NCBI RefSeq assembly: GCF_003057745.1
Contig: NZ_QBJD02000003.1
Coordinates: forward strand, 186,001 to 250,000
Source: Enterobacter sp. RIT418
GTDB taxonomy: Bacteria > Pseudomonadota > Gammaproteobacteria > Enterobacterales > Enterobacteriaceae
Reading direction: 5' to 3'
DNA length: 64,000 bases
Shown here in pieces: positions 24,672-33,084 of the stretch (position 1 is the stretch's first letter; every line of letters begins with the position of its first letter). The translations under genes were made by a program, and so were the position numbers. The notes under the pieces were generated by a model. It did not search any database. It saw only the letters and a list, made by a program, of their open reading frames with translations, and was not told the DNA's origin.

Positions 24672-25883
24672 CTAACGCAACATATGCGGCCAGTGAATAT
24701 CGCCGACGCCGTTGAGCTGCGGACGGGCGAACAGAAACCCTTGAAAGCGGCGTATGCCTGCGGACTCAAGCCATCGCCACTCCTCCAGCTTCTCGATGCC
24801 CTCCGCGACGAGCGTGATTTCCAGATCGGTACAGCAGCTGACGATAGACTTAACGATTGCCTGCTTCGGCCCGCTCAAATGCACGTTGCTTATAATTTCG
24901 CGGTCAATCTTGATCTTATCAGGCTGAAACTTCGTCAGCAGCGATAGCCCCGCATAGCCGGAGCCAAAATCATCGATTGCGAAACCAATCCCCGTGCCGC
25001 GAAGCGCTTTGATCGCCTTGTTGAAGGTGTTGAAGCCGGAAATCATCTCGTTTTCGGTCACTTCGATAATGACCTGCTCCGGCTGAAGGCCGCTGAGCTG
25101 GATTTGCTCAACCAAAAACTCTACCGCGCCCGGCACGTTGACAAGCGACATTGGCAGCAGATTTACCGCTATTTTATGGCTGCCGATCTTCAGACTTTTG
25201 GCGAGCGCAAAGGCGTAGGCCTTGGTCTGCAGGTCGACCTCATAGATCTTTGCGGAATCGAGGTTTGCGAAAAATTGCTCAGGGTTGCCGCCGTCATTGC
25301 CGCGGATCAGCATTTCAAACGAGCTGATTTTGCCTTCATAGGGCTCAACTATGGGCTGGAGGGCAAACTGACAGCTCTGGCCAGCGATAAGTCCCAGAGG
25401 CTCGCCCAACGGATGTGGTTCACAGGAGAGCGTCCACGCCTCTGCCGGCTTATCGCGGTGCTGCCGGGCGTTATTTTCGCGGGTGATGAACGACTGTATG
25501 AATTTGAATACCCGATCGTCCGATACGATGTAGCTTTCAAGCTTGCTGTAGCGCAGCACGGACTGGAGAACGGTCTTTGGGGAGCTTATCTGAAGATCGA
25601 ACAGCAGCATCCCCACGTTTTCAAAGCGTCGGCGGGGACCGTAATCGCGCATTAGCTCAACGACGAAAGCATGACGCTTATCCATAACGATGCGCTGAAA
25701 GAGGGCTTCCACCTGCTCTTCGCTGCCTTCGAGGACCTGCAGGATATCCTGCCCGTTGTAGAGCATAATCCCCGTAATGCCGAGCGCCGCGTTGCGCAGC
25801 CTTGCGTGGTCAACCAGCACATTCAGCGCGTCAGAATGACAGGATGAATCCAACTGGCTTCGATAGATGAGTGTGGTCAGCAC
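24672..25883 (-). CDS. BLUF-EAL blue-light-regulated c-di-GMP phosphodiesterase, BlrP1-like
   Basis: 403 aa. The N-terminal BLUF flavin domain (about 1-95) has the photoactive Tyr7, Asn31 and Gln49 (MLTTLIYRSQ, RNAALGITG, DILQVLEG). The EAL domain (about 170-400) keeps all the catalytic positions: Glu190 in SSFEMLIRG, Asn241, Glu274, Asp304-Asp305 in AIDDFGSGYAG, Lys325, Glu361 in VAEGIEKLEEW, and Gln381. These line up with Klebsiella BlrP1, a light-activated phosphodiesterase, with an offset of 2. E. coli BluF (YcgF) has lost several of them. So this protein is predicted to hydrolyse c-di-GMP in light rather than act only as an anti-repressor. No MerR-type bluR gene is adjacent. Confidence 0.87.
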   Translation of the reverse strand: MLTTLIYRSQLDSSCHSDALNVLVDHARLRNAALGITGIMLYNGQDILQVLEGSEEQVEALFQRIVMDKRHAFVVELMRDYGPRRRFENVGMLLFDLQISSPKTVLQSVLRYSKLESYIVSDDRVFKFIQSFITRENNARQHRDKPAEAWTLSCEPHPLGEPLGLIAGQSCQFALQPIVEPYEGKISSFEMLIRGNDGGNPEQFFANLDSAKIYEVDLQTKAYAFALAKSLKIGSHKIAVNLLPMSLVNVPGAVEFLVEQIQLSGLQPEQVIIEVTENEMISGFNTFNKAIKALRGTGIGFAIDDFGSGYAGLSLLTKFQPDKIKIDREIISNVHLSGPKQAIVKSIVSCCTDLEITLVAEGIEKLEEWRWLESAGIRRFQGFLFARPQLNGVGDIHWPHMLR

Positions 25884-25977
25884 AGTGTCGAGTCCTGTAG
25901 TAAGGGGAGCATTACGCTATAGTAAGCATACGTTACTGCCTGACGTTAATATATAAAACCCATGAATGATTTAACGG

Positions 25978-27447
25978 TTAATCCATTTTTTCATTGATTC
26001 TTTCCTCCATGTATCCGTAAAACGGATTCGAGGTGACCCGCATCAGCGCGTCTTTGCTTACGCTGAGCACCGACGTTTCTCCCCACAGCGCAATGGTTCC
26101 CATGCTAATGCCGTAGCGGTTTTTCACCTCCGGGTGGCGGCCGTACAAATCATCATCGGGCGGGAACGGCACGGCAACGTGCGAGAGCGAGTAGATTTCT
26201 GCCGGATATGGCGTAGAGAGCGGCTCAACGCGCTCCCAGGTTTGGCCTGCGGGCGTGGTTTTGGCCACCGCGTCAAGGCTGTGCTCGCTGGCGTTGGTTA
26301 TCGTTGTGACAGTGTAACGCCTCACCTTCGGCGGCAACAGTTCAGACACCGCCGTCCATGATGCCGGTTTGAACAGCGGCCTGAAGCTTGCTGCCTGGTT
26401 AATGTCGACGATCACCAGCTCGCTGCCGTTTTGCAGAAGGCGTTCGAACAGCTCGGTTACCACCGCGCGGGTGCTGACCGTAGAATCCATCACCGACTGG
26501 AACGCCAGCACGGGCGGCAGACCGTCAAGCCGCTGCTCCCGCGCGTCGCGGCCTAGCTGCTCCTGCAGGGCCTGCGTCAGAAGCCATGACTGGCGCGCGG
26601 CGTTCACCGGGAACGAGTTGTATTTATAGGGATTGTATTCCGGTGCGATAGTGAGCCACGCCGCCTTAGCAAACGCGGGCAGCATGGCGGGAAGGCCCGC
26701 CAGTCCTGCAAACCGGGCGAAGGACGTGACGCCAATCATCGGCGACAGCAGGACCAGCTGCTGAGGTTTTCGCAGCTGCGCGGAGTCCAGCGCGTCGAGG
26801 GCATATTTCATCGCCAGCGCGCCGCCGTTGGAGTACCCCACCAGATGCAGCGGAACCTTGTCCCCTACAAGGCGGGTGGCCTCGCGCACGGCGAGCCGCG
26901 TGGCCGCCATCCACATCTCCCAGTCAACGTTCGTCAGCGCGCCGGGGGCGGTGCCGTGTCCGGGAAGTCGAGGCACCACGGCGACAAAACCGCGACGCTG
27001 ATAGTTAAGGGCAAGATGCCTCACGCTGTAGGGGGAATCCGTTAGCCCGTGCAGCAGCACAACCGCGCCGCGAGGCGTTCCGGCAGGCATCAGCACAAAC
27101 GAGCGGTTCGCATCGGGCGCGAACTGTCCCGGCCAGACCAGGCTTTTACGGTAGTAGCGGTTGAGCGGCGTACGCGCCTCCGCCCCGCTTTTCGCGGTGA
27201 CGCGGTTATCCAGATCGGTAAAGATAGCGTTTTCCCGCGCGACGTAGTGAGCATAGTCGGATTCATCCATCTCCCGCACGGTCATTTCATCCGCTCGCCA
27301 GGTGTGCCAGAGATGCAGATCCGGCCCCTGCTGCGAGAGGTAAATTCGCACCGCCAGCAGCACGACCAGCGCGGTTCCCAGCACCAGCGCGATTTTTTTT
27401 AAGAGCCCCATGACCCGAACGCTGATGCGCCACGGCAGATTCACCAT
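25978..27447 (-). CDS. Membrane-anchored alpha/beta hydrolase
   Basis: 489 aa. An uncleaved-looking N-terminal hydrophobic segment (about residues 14-37) anchors it, with the enzyme probably on the periplasmic side. The fold is visible from RGAVVLLHGLTDSPYSVRHL (oxyanion HG), RLPGHGTAPGAL, and the nucleophile elbow HLVGYSNGGALAMKYAL (Ser206). Asp and His of the triad are likely in FQSVMDSTVSTRAVV and YSLSHVAVPFPP. It resembles lipase/S33-type hydrolases, but substrate is unknown. ATG 27447 has AAGGGA 7 bases upstream; ATG 27411 is the alternative start. Confidence 0.7.
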   Translation of the reverse strand: MVNLPWRISVRVMGLLKKIALVLGTALVVLLAVRIYLSQQGPDLHLWHTWRADEMTVREMDESDYAHYVARENAIFTDLDNRVTAKSGAEARTPLNRYYRKSLVWPGQFAPDANRSFVLMPAGTPRGAVVLLHGLTDSPYSVRHLALNYQRRGFVAVVPRLPGHGTAPGALTNVDWEMWMAATRLAVREATRLVGDKVPLHLVGYSNGGALAMKYALDALDSAQLRKPQQLVLLSPMIGVTSFARFAGLAGLPAMLPAFAKAAWLTIAPEYNPYKYNSFPVNAARQSWLLTQALQEQLGRDAREQRLDGLPPVLAFQSVMDSTVSTRAVVTELFERLLQNGSELVIVDINQAASFRPLFKPASWTAVSELLPPKVRRYTVTTITNASEHSLDAVAKTTPAGQTWERVEPLSTPYPAEIYSLSHVAVPFPPDDDLYGRHPEVKNRYGISMGTIALWGETSVLSVSKDALMRVTSNPFYGYMEERINEKMD

Positions 27448-27542
27448 CCTGCTATCCCTTACCTATTTGGTCTTTCTCAATCTTACCAAAAATGTGAAGG
27501 GACTGACGTATTCATGGTAGTTATCGGCAACGAAGATAATAC

Positions 27543-27576
27543 GGTGCTACAGCCCTCCTCGAAAGGCTGTAGCACC
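27543..27576. other. 12-bp perfect stem-loop between convergent-side gene ends
   Basis: GGTGCTACAGCC (27543-27554) and GGCTGTAGCACC (27565-27576) are fully complementary with a 10-base loop, 8 bases after the stop of the SDR gene on the minus strand. There is no U-run, so it may stabilise the 3' end of the SDR mRNA or be a weak terminator. Confidence 0.5.
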
Positions 27577-27583
27577 CTCTGCT

Positions 27584-28333
27584 TTAAATCTGCGCCATCC
27601 CGCCGTCCACAAACAGCTCGGTGGCGTTGATAAAGCTTGCCGCATCGGAGGCTAAAAACGCCACGGCTTTACCCACTTCGCCGGGTGCGCCAAGACGTCC
27701 AAGCGGCACCTGCGCGGCCAGCGCGTCGAACAGGCCCTGGCGCTGTTCCTCGGGAACCAGATCGCCCAGGCCGGGCGTTTTGACGGGGCCGGGGCTGACC
27801 ACGTTGACGCGGATACCCCGCCCCTGCAAATCCAGCGCCCACGAGCGGGCAAAGTTGCGCACGGCGGCTTTGCTGGCGCTGTAAACGCTGAAGTTTGCCG
27901 TCCCTTTAATGGAGACGGTCGACCCGGTCAGGATAATCGATGCCCCGGCAGAGAGCAGCGGCAGCGCCTTTTGCACCGTAAAGAGCAGGCCGCGCACGTT
28001 GGTGCCGAAAATGCGGTCAAACTGTTCTTCGGTAATCGCGCCGAGCGGCAGCATGTCCCCGCCTCCCGCGTTGGCGAACAGGATATCCAGCCGCCCTTCG
28101 TCTTTTGCTATCCGGGCGTATACCTCATCAAGGTCAGCGAGTTTAGACACGTCGGCGCGAATGCCCACCGCCGATGAGCCCACTTCCGCGACCGCGGCGT
28201 CCAGCTCTGCCTGGCGACGGCCTGTGATATAGACCTTAGCGCCCTGTTCAGCTAGCTCCTGCGCGGTGGCAAGACCAATCCCCGTGCTGCCGCCGGTGAC
28301 CAGTGCGATTTTTCCTGCGAGCGTTGTATTCAT
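27584..28333 (-). CDS. SDR family oxidoreductase
   Basis: 249 aa, classical short-chain dehydrogenase. TLAGKIALVTGGSTGIGLAT holds the cofactor motif TGGxxGIG. ITGRR (Arg37-like residues) after the second strand suggests NADPH. NAGGGDMLPLG replaces the usual NNAG, ILTGSTVSIKG holds the catalytic Ser, and YSASKAAVRNFARSWALDL the Tyr/Lys pair. The C-terminal SFINATELFVDGGMAQI is canonical. The start at 28333 has AAGGT upstream; longer in-frame sequence to 28444 reads through the intergenic region. Divergent from a LysR gene, a typical regulator-target pair. Substrate unknown. Confidence 0.82.
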   Translation of the reverse strand: MNTTLAGKIALVTGGSTGIGLATAQELAEQGAKVYITGRRQAELDAAVAEVGSSAVGIRADVSKLADLDEVYARIAKDEGRLDILFANAGGGDMLPLGAITEEQFDRIFGTNVRGLLFTVQKALPLLSAGASIILTGSTVSIKGTANFSVYSASKAAVRNFARSWALDLQGRGIRVNVVSPGPVKTPGLGDLVPEEQRQGLFDALAAQVPLGRLGAPGEVGKAVAFLASDAASFINATELFVDGGMAQI

Positions 28334-28470
28334 GTTATTTACCTTATTTTCGCGTTGAGAGATGCAGGCTTTCGCCCGCGTTGAACAGACTTTAGCCCTT
28401 GCGGGATTAGCGAAAAATGGGCAAAAATGAAAATGACTTTTCACAATGGGAAATAATCAAGGGGAAGCGC

Positions 28471-29397
28471 GTGGATCAACTCATGGCAATGCGTGCCTTT
28501 GCGCGCGTAGTGGAATCAGGCAGTTTTACCCGCGCGGCGGATTCACTGAATATGCCGATCGCCACGCTGAGCAAGCTGGTGAAATCCCTTGAGGCTCATC
28601 TGGAAACGAGGCTCTTGCACCGCACCACGCGTCGCGTCGTCACGACGCCGGAAGGAAGGGAATATTACGAGAAAGCCATGCGGGTGCTCATCGACATCGA
28701 AGATATCGACACCTCCTTTCGCGCGTCATGCTGCACGCCAAAGGGGCATCTGCGCATTGACGTCGGAGGCTCAACCGCTCGCGACGTGCTGATCCCCCTT
28801 CTGCCCGATTTTATGCAGCGCTACCCGGATCTCCGCATCGACCTCGGCGTCTCCGACCGCCCGGTGGATTTGATCAGCGGCAACGTGGACTGCGTTATTC
28901 GGGGCGGCCCGCTGAATGATTCCACCCTGATTGCCCGCCACATTGGCGATGCCGAACTGCTCACCTGCGCGACGCCGCGCTATCTGAAGACGTATGGCGT
29001 GCCGGCGTACCCGCAGGAGCTGCGCAACGGCCACCGGCTGGTCAGCTATCTTTCACCGATCACCGGGCGGGCATTTCCGTTTCGCTTCAGGGAAAATGGC
29101 GACGCGCTGGAGATCGCCGTGCCGCATTATCTCGGCGTTAATGAGAGTAACGGCCATCTGGCGGCCGCCGTGTCAGGTTTAGGGATTATTCAGACGTTTG
29201 GCTATGCCATTCGGGATCGTCTGCAGGCAGGAACTCTGGTTGAGATCCTTCGGGACTGGCGTCCGAAGGCTTATCCTTTTCACGTGGTCTACCCGCAGAA
29301 CAGGCACCTGACGCACCGCCTCCGGGTCTTTATCGCGTGGCTGGCAGAGGTGTTTCCCGCCGCGCTGAAAAACGAGCCGGGCGATCGCCCGGCCTGA
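28471..29397 (+). CDS. LysR-family transcriptional regulator (CrgA/AaeR-like group)
   Basis: 308 aa if it starts at GTG 28471, which has AAGGGGAAG upstream and gives the usual beginning MDQLMAMRAFARVVESGSFT. An ATG at 28483 is the alternative. The helix-turn-helix is AADSLNMPIATLSKLVKSLE with the wing LLHRTTRRVVTTPEGREYYE. The effector domain shows the CrgA-type motifs PDLRIDLGVSDRPVDLISGN and DCVIRGGPLNDSTLIARHIG. It is divergent from the SDR gene and probably controls it. Confidence 0.83.
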   Translation: MDQLMAMRAFARVVESGSFTRAADSLNMPIATLSKLVKSLEAHLETRLLHRTTRRVVTTPEGREYYEKAMRVLIDIEDIDTSFRASCCTPKGHLRIDVGGSTARDVLIPLLPDFMQRYPDLRIDLGVSDRPVDLISGNVDCVIRGGPLNDSTLIARHIGDAELLTCATPRYLKTYGVPAYPQELRNGHRLVSYLSPITGRAFPFRFRENGDALEIAVPHYLGVNESNGHLAAAVSGLGIIQTFGYAIRDRLQAGTLVEILRDWRPKAYPFHVVYPQNRHLTHRLRVFIAWLAEVFPAALKNEPGDRPA

Positions 29398-29399
29398 GG

Positions 29400-29828
29400 T
29401 TAATTAAGCGTGTAGTCCAGGGTGATTTCGGCCTTCAGCACCTGAGAAACCGGACATCCGGCCTTCGCCTTCTGGATGATGCCGTCAAACTGCTGCGGAT
29501 CGATGCCAGGCACCGTCACCTTGCTTTGCAGGGCAATTTTGCTGATGGCAAACCCGCCGTCGGTTTTGTCCAGAGAGACGACCGCTTTCGTGTCGATGGA
29601 ATCAGCCGTGTAGCCCGCCTCGCCCAGCATCAATGACAGCGCCATTGAGAAGCATGCCGCGTGCGCCGCGCCAATCAGCTCTTCCGGGTTGGTGCCCTTT
29701 TCCCCTTCGAAACGGGTGTTAAAGCCGTAAGGTTGTTGATTCAGGACGCCGCTCTCGGTAGAAACCGTCCCTTTCCCGCGCTTAATATCACCAGACCAGT
29801 GTGCCGAACCGTGCTTATGAATCGTCAT
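29400..29828 (-). CDS. osmC: Peroxiredoxin OsmC
   Basis: 142 aa, nearly identical to E. coli OsmC: GDIKRGKGTVSTESGVLNQQ, then TNPEELIGAAHAACFSMALS and KAKAGCPVSQVLKAEITLDY. The two redox cysteines (Cys59-like in HAACFS and Cys124-like in AGCPVS) are present. It reduces organic hydroperoxides in the cytosol and is an osmotic and stationary-phase protein in relatives. Its position near bdm/sra is conserved, though here LysR, MBL-fold and VOC genes lie in between. AGGAGAG-type ribosome-binding site before ATG. Its end lies 2 bases from the LysR gene on the plus strand, so the genes converge closely. Confidence 0.95.
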   Translation of the reverse strand: MTIHKHGSAHWSGDIKRGKGTVSTESGVLNQQPYGFNTRFEGEKGTNPEELIGAAHAACFSMALSLMLGEAGYTADSIDTKAVVSLDKTDGGFAISKIALQSKVTVPGIDPQQFDGIIQKAKAGCPVSQVLKAEITLDYTLN

Positions 29829-29903
29829 TATTGCTCTCCTTTTGGCTTACAAAGGGTTAAGTATAGGACGTCAGTCACATTTTGCTGCGAACACAGACGA
29901 GTC

Positions 29904-30785
29904 TTACCCGAGTGAAAGCGAGTGCGCCAATGCGTCGAGGAACACTCGCTGGGCAGCGGGCTGATAGTCACGCGACTGATAAATGCCATAAATACCGATC
30001 GGCTTCGGCGTAAATTCGCTCAGCACCGGAACCAGGGTTCCGTTTTGCAGCGCGTTCTGCGCCTCGCGCTCGGGCAGCATGGCAATACCGCAGTGGTTGA
30101 TGGCGGCCTCCATCAGCAGAGAGGATATGCTCGCGCTCAGGTTACCGCTCACGGCCACGGACGCCGGTTCGCCATCGGGGCTAATAAACCGCCACGACTG
30201 CCCGGCAAAAAAGCTGTAATGCAGGCAGTTATGCTCTGCTAAATCCTCCAGACGCTCGGGCGTGCCGCGCGCGGCAAGGTATTGCGGCGAGGCGCAGAGC
30301 ACCGAGCGGCACTCCCCGATCCTGCGCGCGATCATCCCCGGTTCGGGGGTATCGGTAATACGGATCGCCACGTCAATGCGTTCGCCCACGAGGCTGACGG
30401 GATGGTTATTCACGTCCAGCTCGACGCGCAGGTGCGGAAAACGCGCAAGCATCTCCGGCAGCACCGGGGCGATCACCTGCATCGCCGTGAAGTGCGCGCA
30501 GGCGACGCGCAGCGTGCCGGACGGCATGTCGCTTGCGGACTGATCCTCAATTTCCTGCGATATCTGAGACAGCGTGCGCGTTTTTTGCAGCACCTTTTCC
30601 CCTGCGGCGGTCAGGGTGAGCTTGCGCGTTGAGCGGTTAACCAGCCGCGCGCCCGCCCATTTTTCCATCTGTTCCAGATAGCGGCTGACCATAGGGCGAG
30701 AAATTCCCAGCGCTCTTGCGGCGGCGCTTAGGCTTCCCAGTTCACATATGCGGTTATAGACCTGAGCGGCAATCACGCGATCCAT
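29904..30785 (-). CDS. LysR-family transcriptional regulator
   Basis: 293 aa. The N-terminus MDRVIAAQVYNRICELGSLS, then AAARALGISRPMVSRYLEQM, is the helix-turn-helix, followed by RLVNRSTRKLTLTAAGEKVL. The effector domain has VELDVNNHPVSLVGERIDVA and RITDTPEPGMIARRIGECRS, as in the CrgA-like LysR group. It is divergent from the MBL-fold gene that starts at 30893 (107 bases between the starts), its likely target. Inducer unknown. Confidence 0.83.
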   Translation of the reverse strand: MDRVIAAQVYNRICELGSLSAAARALGISRPMVSRYLEQMEKWAGARLVNRSTRKLTLTAAGEKVLQKTRTLSQISQEIEDQSASDMPSGTLRVACAHFTAMQVIAPVLPEMLARFPHLRVELDVNNHPVSLVGERIDVAIRITDTPEPGMIARRIGECRSVLCASPQYLAARGTPERLEDLAEHNCLHYSFFAGQSWRFISPDGEPASVAVSGNLSASISSLLMEAAINHCGIAMLPEREAQNALQNGTLVPVLSEFTPKPIGIYGIYQSRDYQPAAQRVFLDALAHSLSLG

Positions 30786-30892
30786 TTATAGCTCCATCTG
30801 CTCGATTTATGAAACTAAGCATGTCCTGTTTCAGGAATAGTGGCAAATGCTCCGTTCTCTATAATAAAGACTTTCCTGATAACAGAGACACG

Positions 30893-31747
30893 ATGATGAA
30901 GCCTACCCACCTTGCCGCGCTGGGCGCCGTTTTTACGCCGGTTGCGTTTGCCACCCCGCTGACCGTTGATACCTACAATCCGCAGGAGAAGGCCATTTTT
31001 GCCGTCTCTTCGACTCTGGTTTCCGGGCCGAAAGAGGCCGTGCTGTTTGACGCGCAGTTCAGCGTGAAGGACGGCGAAGCGCTGGTCGAAAAAATCCGTA
31101 AAAGCGGCAAAACGCTGAATAAAATTGTTATCACCTCCGGCGATCCGGACTTCTATTTTGGCCTTCAGCCGCTGGTGAAGGCCTTCCCGAACGCCAAAGT
31201 GCTCGCTACCCAGCGGGTTGTTGACCATATCAAGGCTACCAAGGACGCCAAGCTCGCCTACTGGGGCCCGCAGATGAAGGACGGTGCGCCAACGGCGCTG
31301 TTCGTTCCGCAGGTTCTTGCCTCAAACACGTTTACCATCGACGGCGAAAAAGTGGACCTTGAAGACGCAGACAGCTACGCCGCCTACGTCTGGATCCCAT
31401 CGGCGAAAACCATTCTGGGCGGAACCGGCGTATCGTGGGGGATCCACGTCTGGACGGCGGATACGCAAACCAAAGCGGTTCGCCAGCAGTGGCAGCAAAC
31501 GCTGGAGGCGATGGCCGCACACGAGCCCGAGCGCGTGATCCCCGGCCACTACCTCGGTACGCCGCCAGCGGGAACCGGCGCCATCGACTTTACTCGCCAG
31601 TATTTGCAGCACTTTGAACAGGCCCTGGCGGATAGCAAACATTCCGCGGGCGTTATCGCTGCGATGAAAAAACAGTATCCCCACCTGGCGGAAGAGAGTT
31701 CTCTGGAGCTCAGCGCCAAAGTGAATACCGGCGAAATGAAGTGGTAA
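30893..31747 (+). CDS. Exported metallo-beta-lactamase-fold protein lacking the usual metal motif
   Basis: 284 aa. Signal peptide MMKPTHLAALGAVFTPVAFA points to the periplasm. The fold is recognisable from AIFAVSSTLVSGPKEAVLFD, the strand-loop TLNKIVITSGDPDFYFGLQP, and the late motif RVIPGHYLG. The HxHxDH metal motif expected at the second position reads SGDPDFYF: the first two His and the final His are missing, with the Asp kept. A later His (IPGHY) remains. It may be a pseudo-enzyme or use an unusual centre. Start ATG 30893 or 30896; the ribosome-binding site is weak (ACAGAGA). Divergent from a LysR regulator. Confidence 0.7.
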   Translation: MMKPTHLAALGAVFTPVAFATPLTVDTYNPQEKAIFAVSSTLVSGPKEAVLFDAQFSVKDGEALVEKIRKSGKTLNKIVITSGDPDFYFGLQPLVKAFPNAKVLATQRVVDHIKATKDAKLAYWGPQMKDGAPTALFVPQVLASNTFTIDGEKVDLEDADSYAAYVWIPSAKTILGGTGVSWGIHVWTADTQTKAVRQQWQQTLEAMAAHEPERVIPGHYLGTPPAGTGAIDFTRQYLQHFEQALADSKHSAGVIAAMKKQYPHLAEESSLELSAKVNTGEMKW

Positions 31748-31797
31748 TAGCCTGAATTTCTCCTGCTATATTTATTATTTTATAGCAGGAGAAAAAA

Positions 31798-32319
31798 ATG
31801 CCTTCGACGGTAAGAGGAATTGACCACATTGGTATTACGGTACCGGACATTGAACAAGCCACTTTATTTTTTGAACGCGCCTTTGACGCGCGCGTTTTAT
31901 ATCACTCCGTTACGCCGAACAGCGATAATATTGACCACGATGCCCAGGAACATACGCTGAGGCTATTCCCCGGCACGCGCATCCGCGCAATACGCATGCT
32001 TGCCATGCCCCACGGGCCTGGGGTTGAGCTGTTTGAAATGCACGGCCCTGAACAAGGACATCCCGCGCGCGCCAGCGATTTCGGGCTACAGCACTTTGCC
32101 GTTTATGTCGATGATTTTTCAAAGGCAATTTCGTCATTTACCGCGGCCGGTGGTGAGATGTTCACCGAACCCAAGCCGCTTACCTTTCCGGATGAGCGCG
32201 GAGAAGGCAATGCGTTTTGCTACGGGCAAACGCCCTGGGGCAGCATTGTCGAACTGATTTCCTGGCCCTCTCCTATGCCGTATGAAAAAAAGACCGCGCT
32301 ACGCCGCTGGAAACCTTAA
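31798..32319 (+). CDS. VOC (glyoxalase/bleomycin resistance fold) family protein
   Basis: 173 aa, cytosolic. Two beta-alpha-beta-beta-beta modules: GIDHIGITVPDIEQATLFFE with metal-ligand-type His at the start, then GVELFEMHGPEQ; the second module begins GLQHFAVYVDDFSKAISSFT and ends PWGSIVELISW. His, Glu, His, Glu at these places would form the metal site of VOC dioxygenases, isomerases or lyases. The reaction cannot be told from sequence. AGGAGAAAAAA precedes ATG. 50 bases after the MBL-fold gene on the same strand, so possibly one operon. Confidence 0.78.
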   Translation: MPSTVRGIDHIGITVPDIEQATLFFERAFDARVLYHSVTPNSDNIDHDAQEHTLRLFPGTRIRAIRMLAMPHGPGVELFEMHGPEQGHPARASDFGLQHFAVYVDDFSKAISSFTAAGGEMFTEPKPLTFPDERGEGNAFCYGQTPWGSIVELISWPSPMPYEKKTALRRWKP

Positions 32320-32332
32320 TTCCCCTTTTTCT

Positions 32333-32362
32333 TCCTGGAAAATGATATTTTTATTTCCAGGA
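32333..32362. other. 9-bp inverted repeat after the VOC gene
   Basis: TCCTGGAAA (32333-32341) and TTTCCAGGA (32354-32362) are perfectly complementary with a 12-base T-rich loop. It may end the VOC transcript or affect the bdm promoter, whose RcsB-like box overlaps the right arm. There is no following U-run. Confidence 0.45.
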
Positions 32363-32371
32363 CGAATCTTA
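32358..32371 (-). promoter_or_regulatory. RcsB-like box upstream of bdm
   Basis: Read on the minus strand the sequence is TAAGATTCGTCCTG, close to the RcsB consensus TAAGAATATTCCTA. It lies about 90 bases before the bdm start. bdm is a known Rcs phosphorelay target in E. coli, so control is probably conserved. Confidence 0.5.
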
Positions 32372-32459
32372 GCCACATCCGCAAAAATATTTGCGACTCT
32401 GTTCAGGAATTAAATTTTTGCGAGCCGTACCATTAAACAGACAACGACACGGAGGCAGT

Positions 32460-32675
32460 ATGTTTACTTATTACCCGGCACACACCACTTCAGCACAGCC
32501 CGAGCTTGTTAACGCCATTGCGCAAGGCATCCATGCAGAGCGTGGAGCTGTTACTGAAGATGACATTTTGATGGAGCTGACCAAATGGGTTGAGGCTTCA
32601 GACAATGACATCCTCAGTGACATCTACCAGCAAACCATTAACTACGTCGTCAGCGGCCAGCATGCCGCTTTCTGA
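32460..32675 (+). CDS. bdm: Biofilm-dependent modulation protein Bdm
   Basis: 71 aa. The C-terminal half, EDDILMELTKWVEASDNDIL then SDIYQQTINYVVSGQH, is almost identical to E. coli Bdm; the N-terminus MFTYYPAHTTSAQPELVNAI is also alike. Small cytosolic protein linked to osmotic stress, flagellar expression and biofilm; exact mechanism unclear. GGAGGC lies 5 bases before the ATG; a longer open frame to 32391 is rejected for this reason and by family length. Followed by sra as in E. coli. Confidence 0.95.
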   Translation: MFTYYPAHTTSAQPELVNAIAQGIHAERGAVTEDDILMELTKWVEASDNDILSDIYQQTINYVVSGQHAAF

Positions 32676-32770
32676 AAATCTGCTAAGCTGGATCTGCAAC
32701 CTAAGGGGTTACATTTCGCTTGTGCAAGCAGGCTTGTCCTTAAAACTATCAACAGGATTGAGGAGTTAAC

Positions 32771-32908
32771 ATGAAATCGAACCGTCAGGCACGCCATATT
32801 TTGGGGCTGAACTACAAGCTGTCGAACCAACGTAAAGTGGTGATCGAGGGCGACAGCGAAACGCAAGTCACCCACGCTACCGGCAGAAAACGCCACGCAG
32901 GCAAGTAA
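32771..32908 (+). CDS. sra: Stationary-phase-induced ribosome-associated protein SRA (S22)
   Basis: 45 aa, very basic, starting [20 protein letters not shown] and ending with a GRKRHAGK tail, which matches E. coli SRA (45 aa). It binds the 30S subunit in stationary phase (family knowledge). GAGGAG lies 5 bases before the ATG. A strong terminator follows, so bdm-sra forms a unit separate from maeA. Confidence 0.95.
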   Translation: MKSNRQARHILGLNYKLSNQRKVVIEGDSETQVTHATGRKRHAGK

Positions 32909-32927
32909 GTCCCGCTAAGAAATCCAC

Positions 32928-32960
32928 AACACCATCGGCAAAACCGATGGTGTTTTTTTT
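32928..32960 (+). terminator. Rho-independent terminator after sra
   Basis: 11-bp perfect stem AACACCATCGG / CCGATGGTGTT, 5-base loop CAAAA, then a run of T to 32960. It lies 19 bases past the sra stop. Confidence 0.93.
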
Positions 32961-33084
32961 ATGTGGTGCGGTAATTCATTTTCAGCTCCTTTATACTATC
33001 TCCCGAACCGCAGCCCTCAGCACAGCCCAGAAAGATGATAAACGACAGTGTCAGGGACGGATCTTCAAAAATTGAGTGAGTGAC

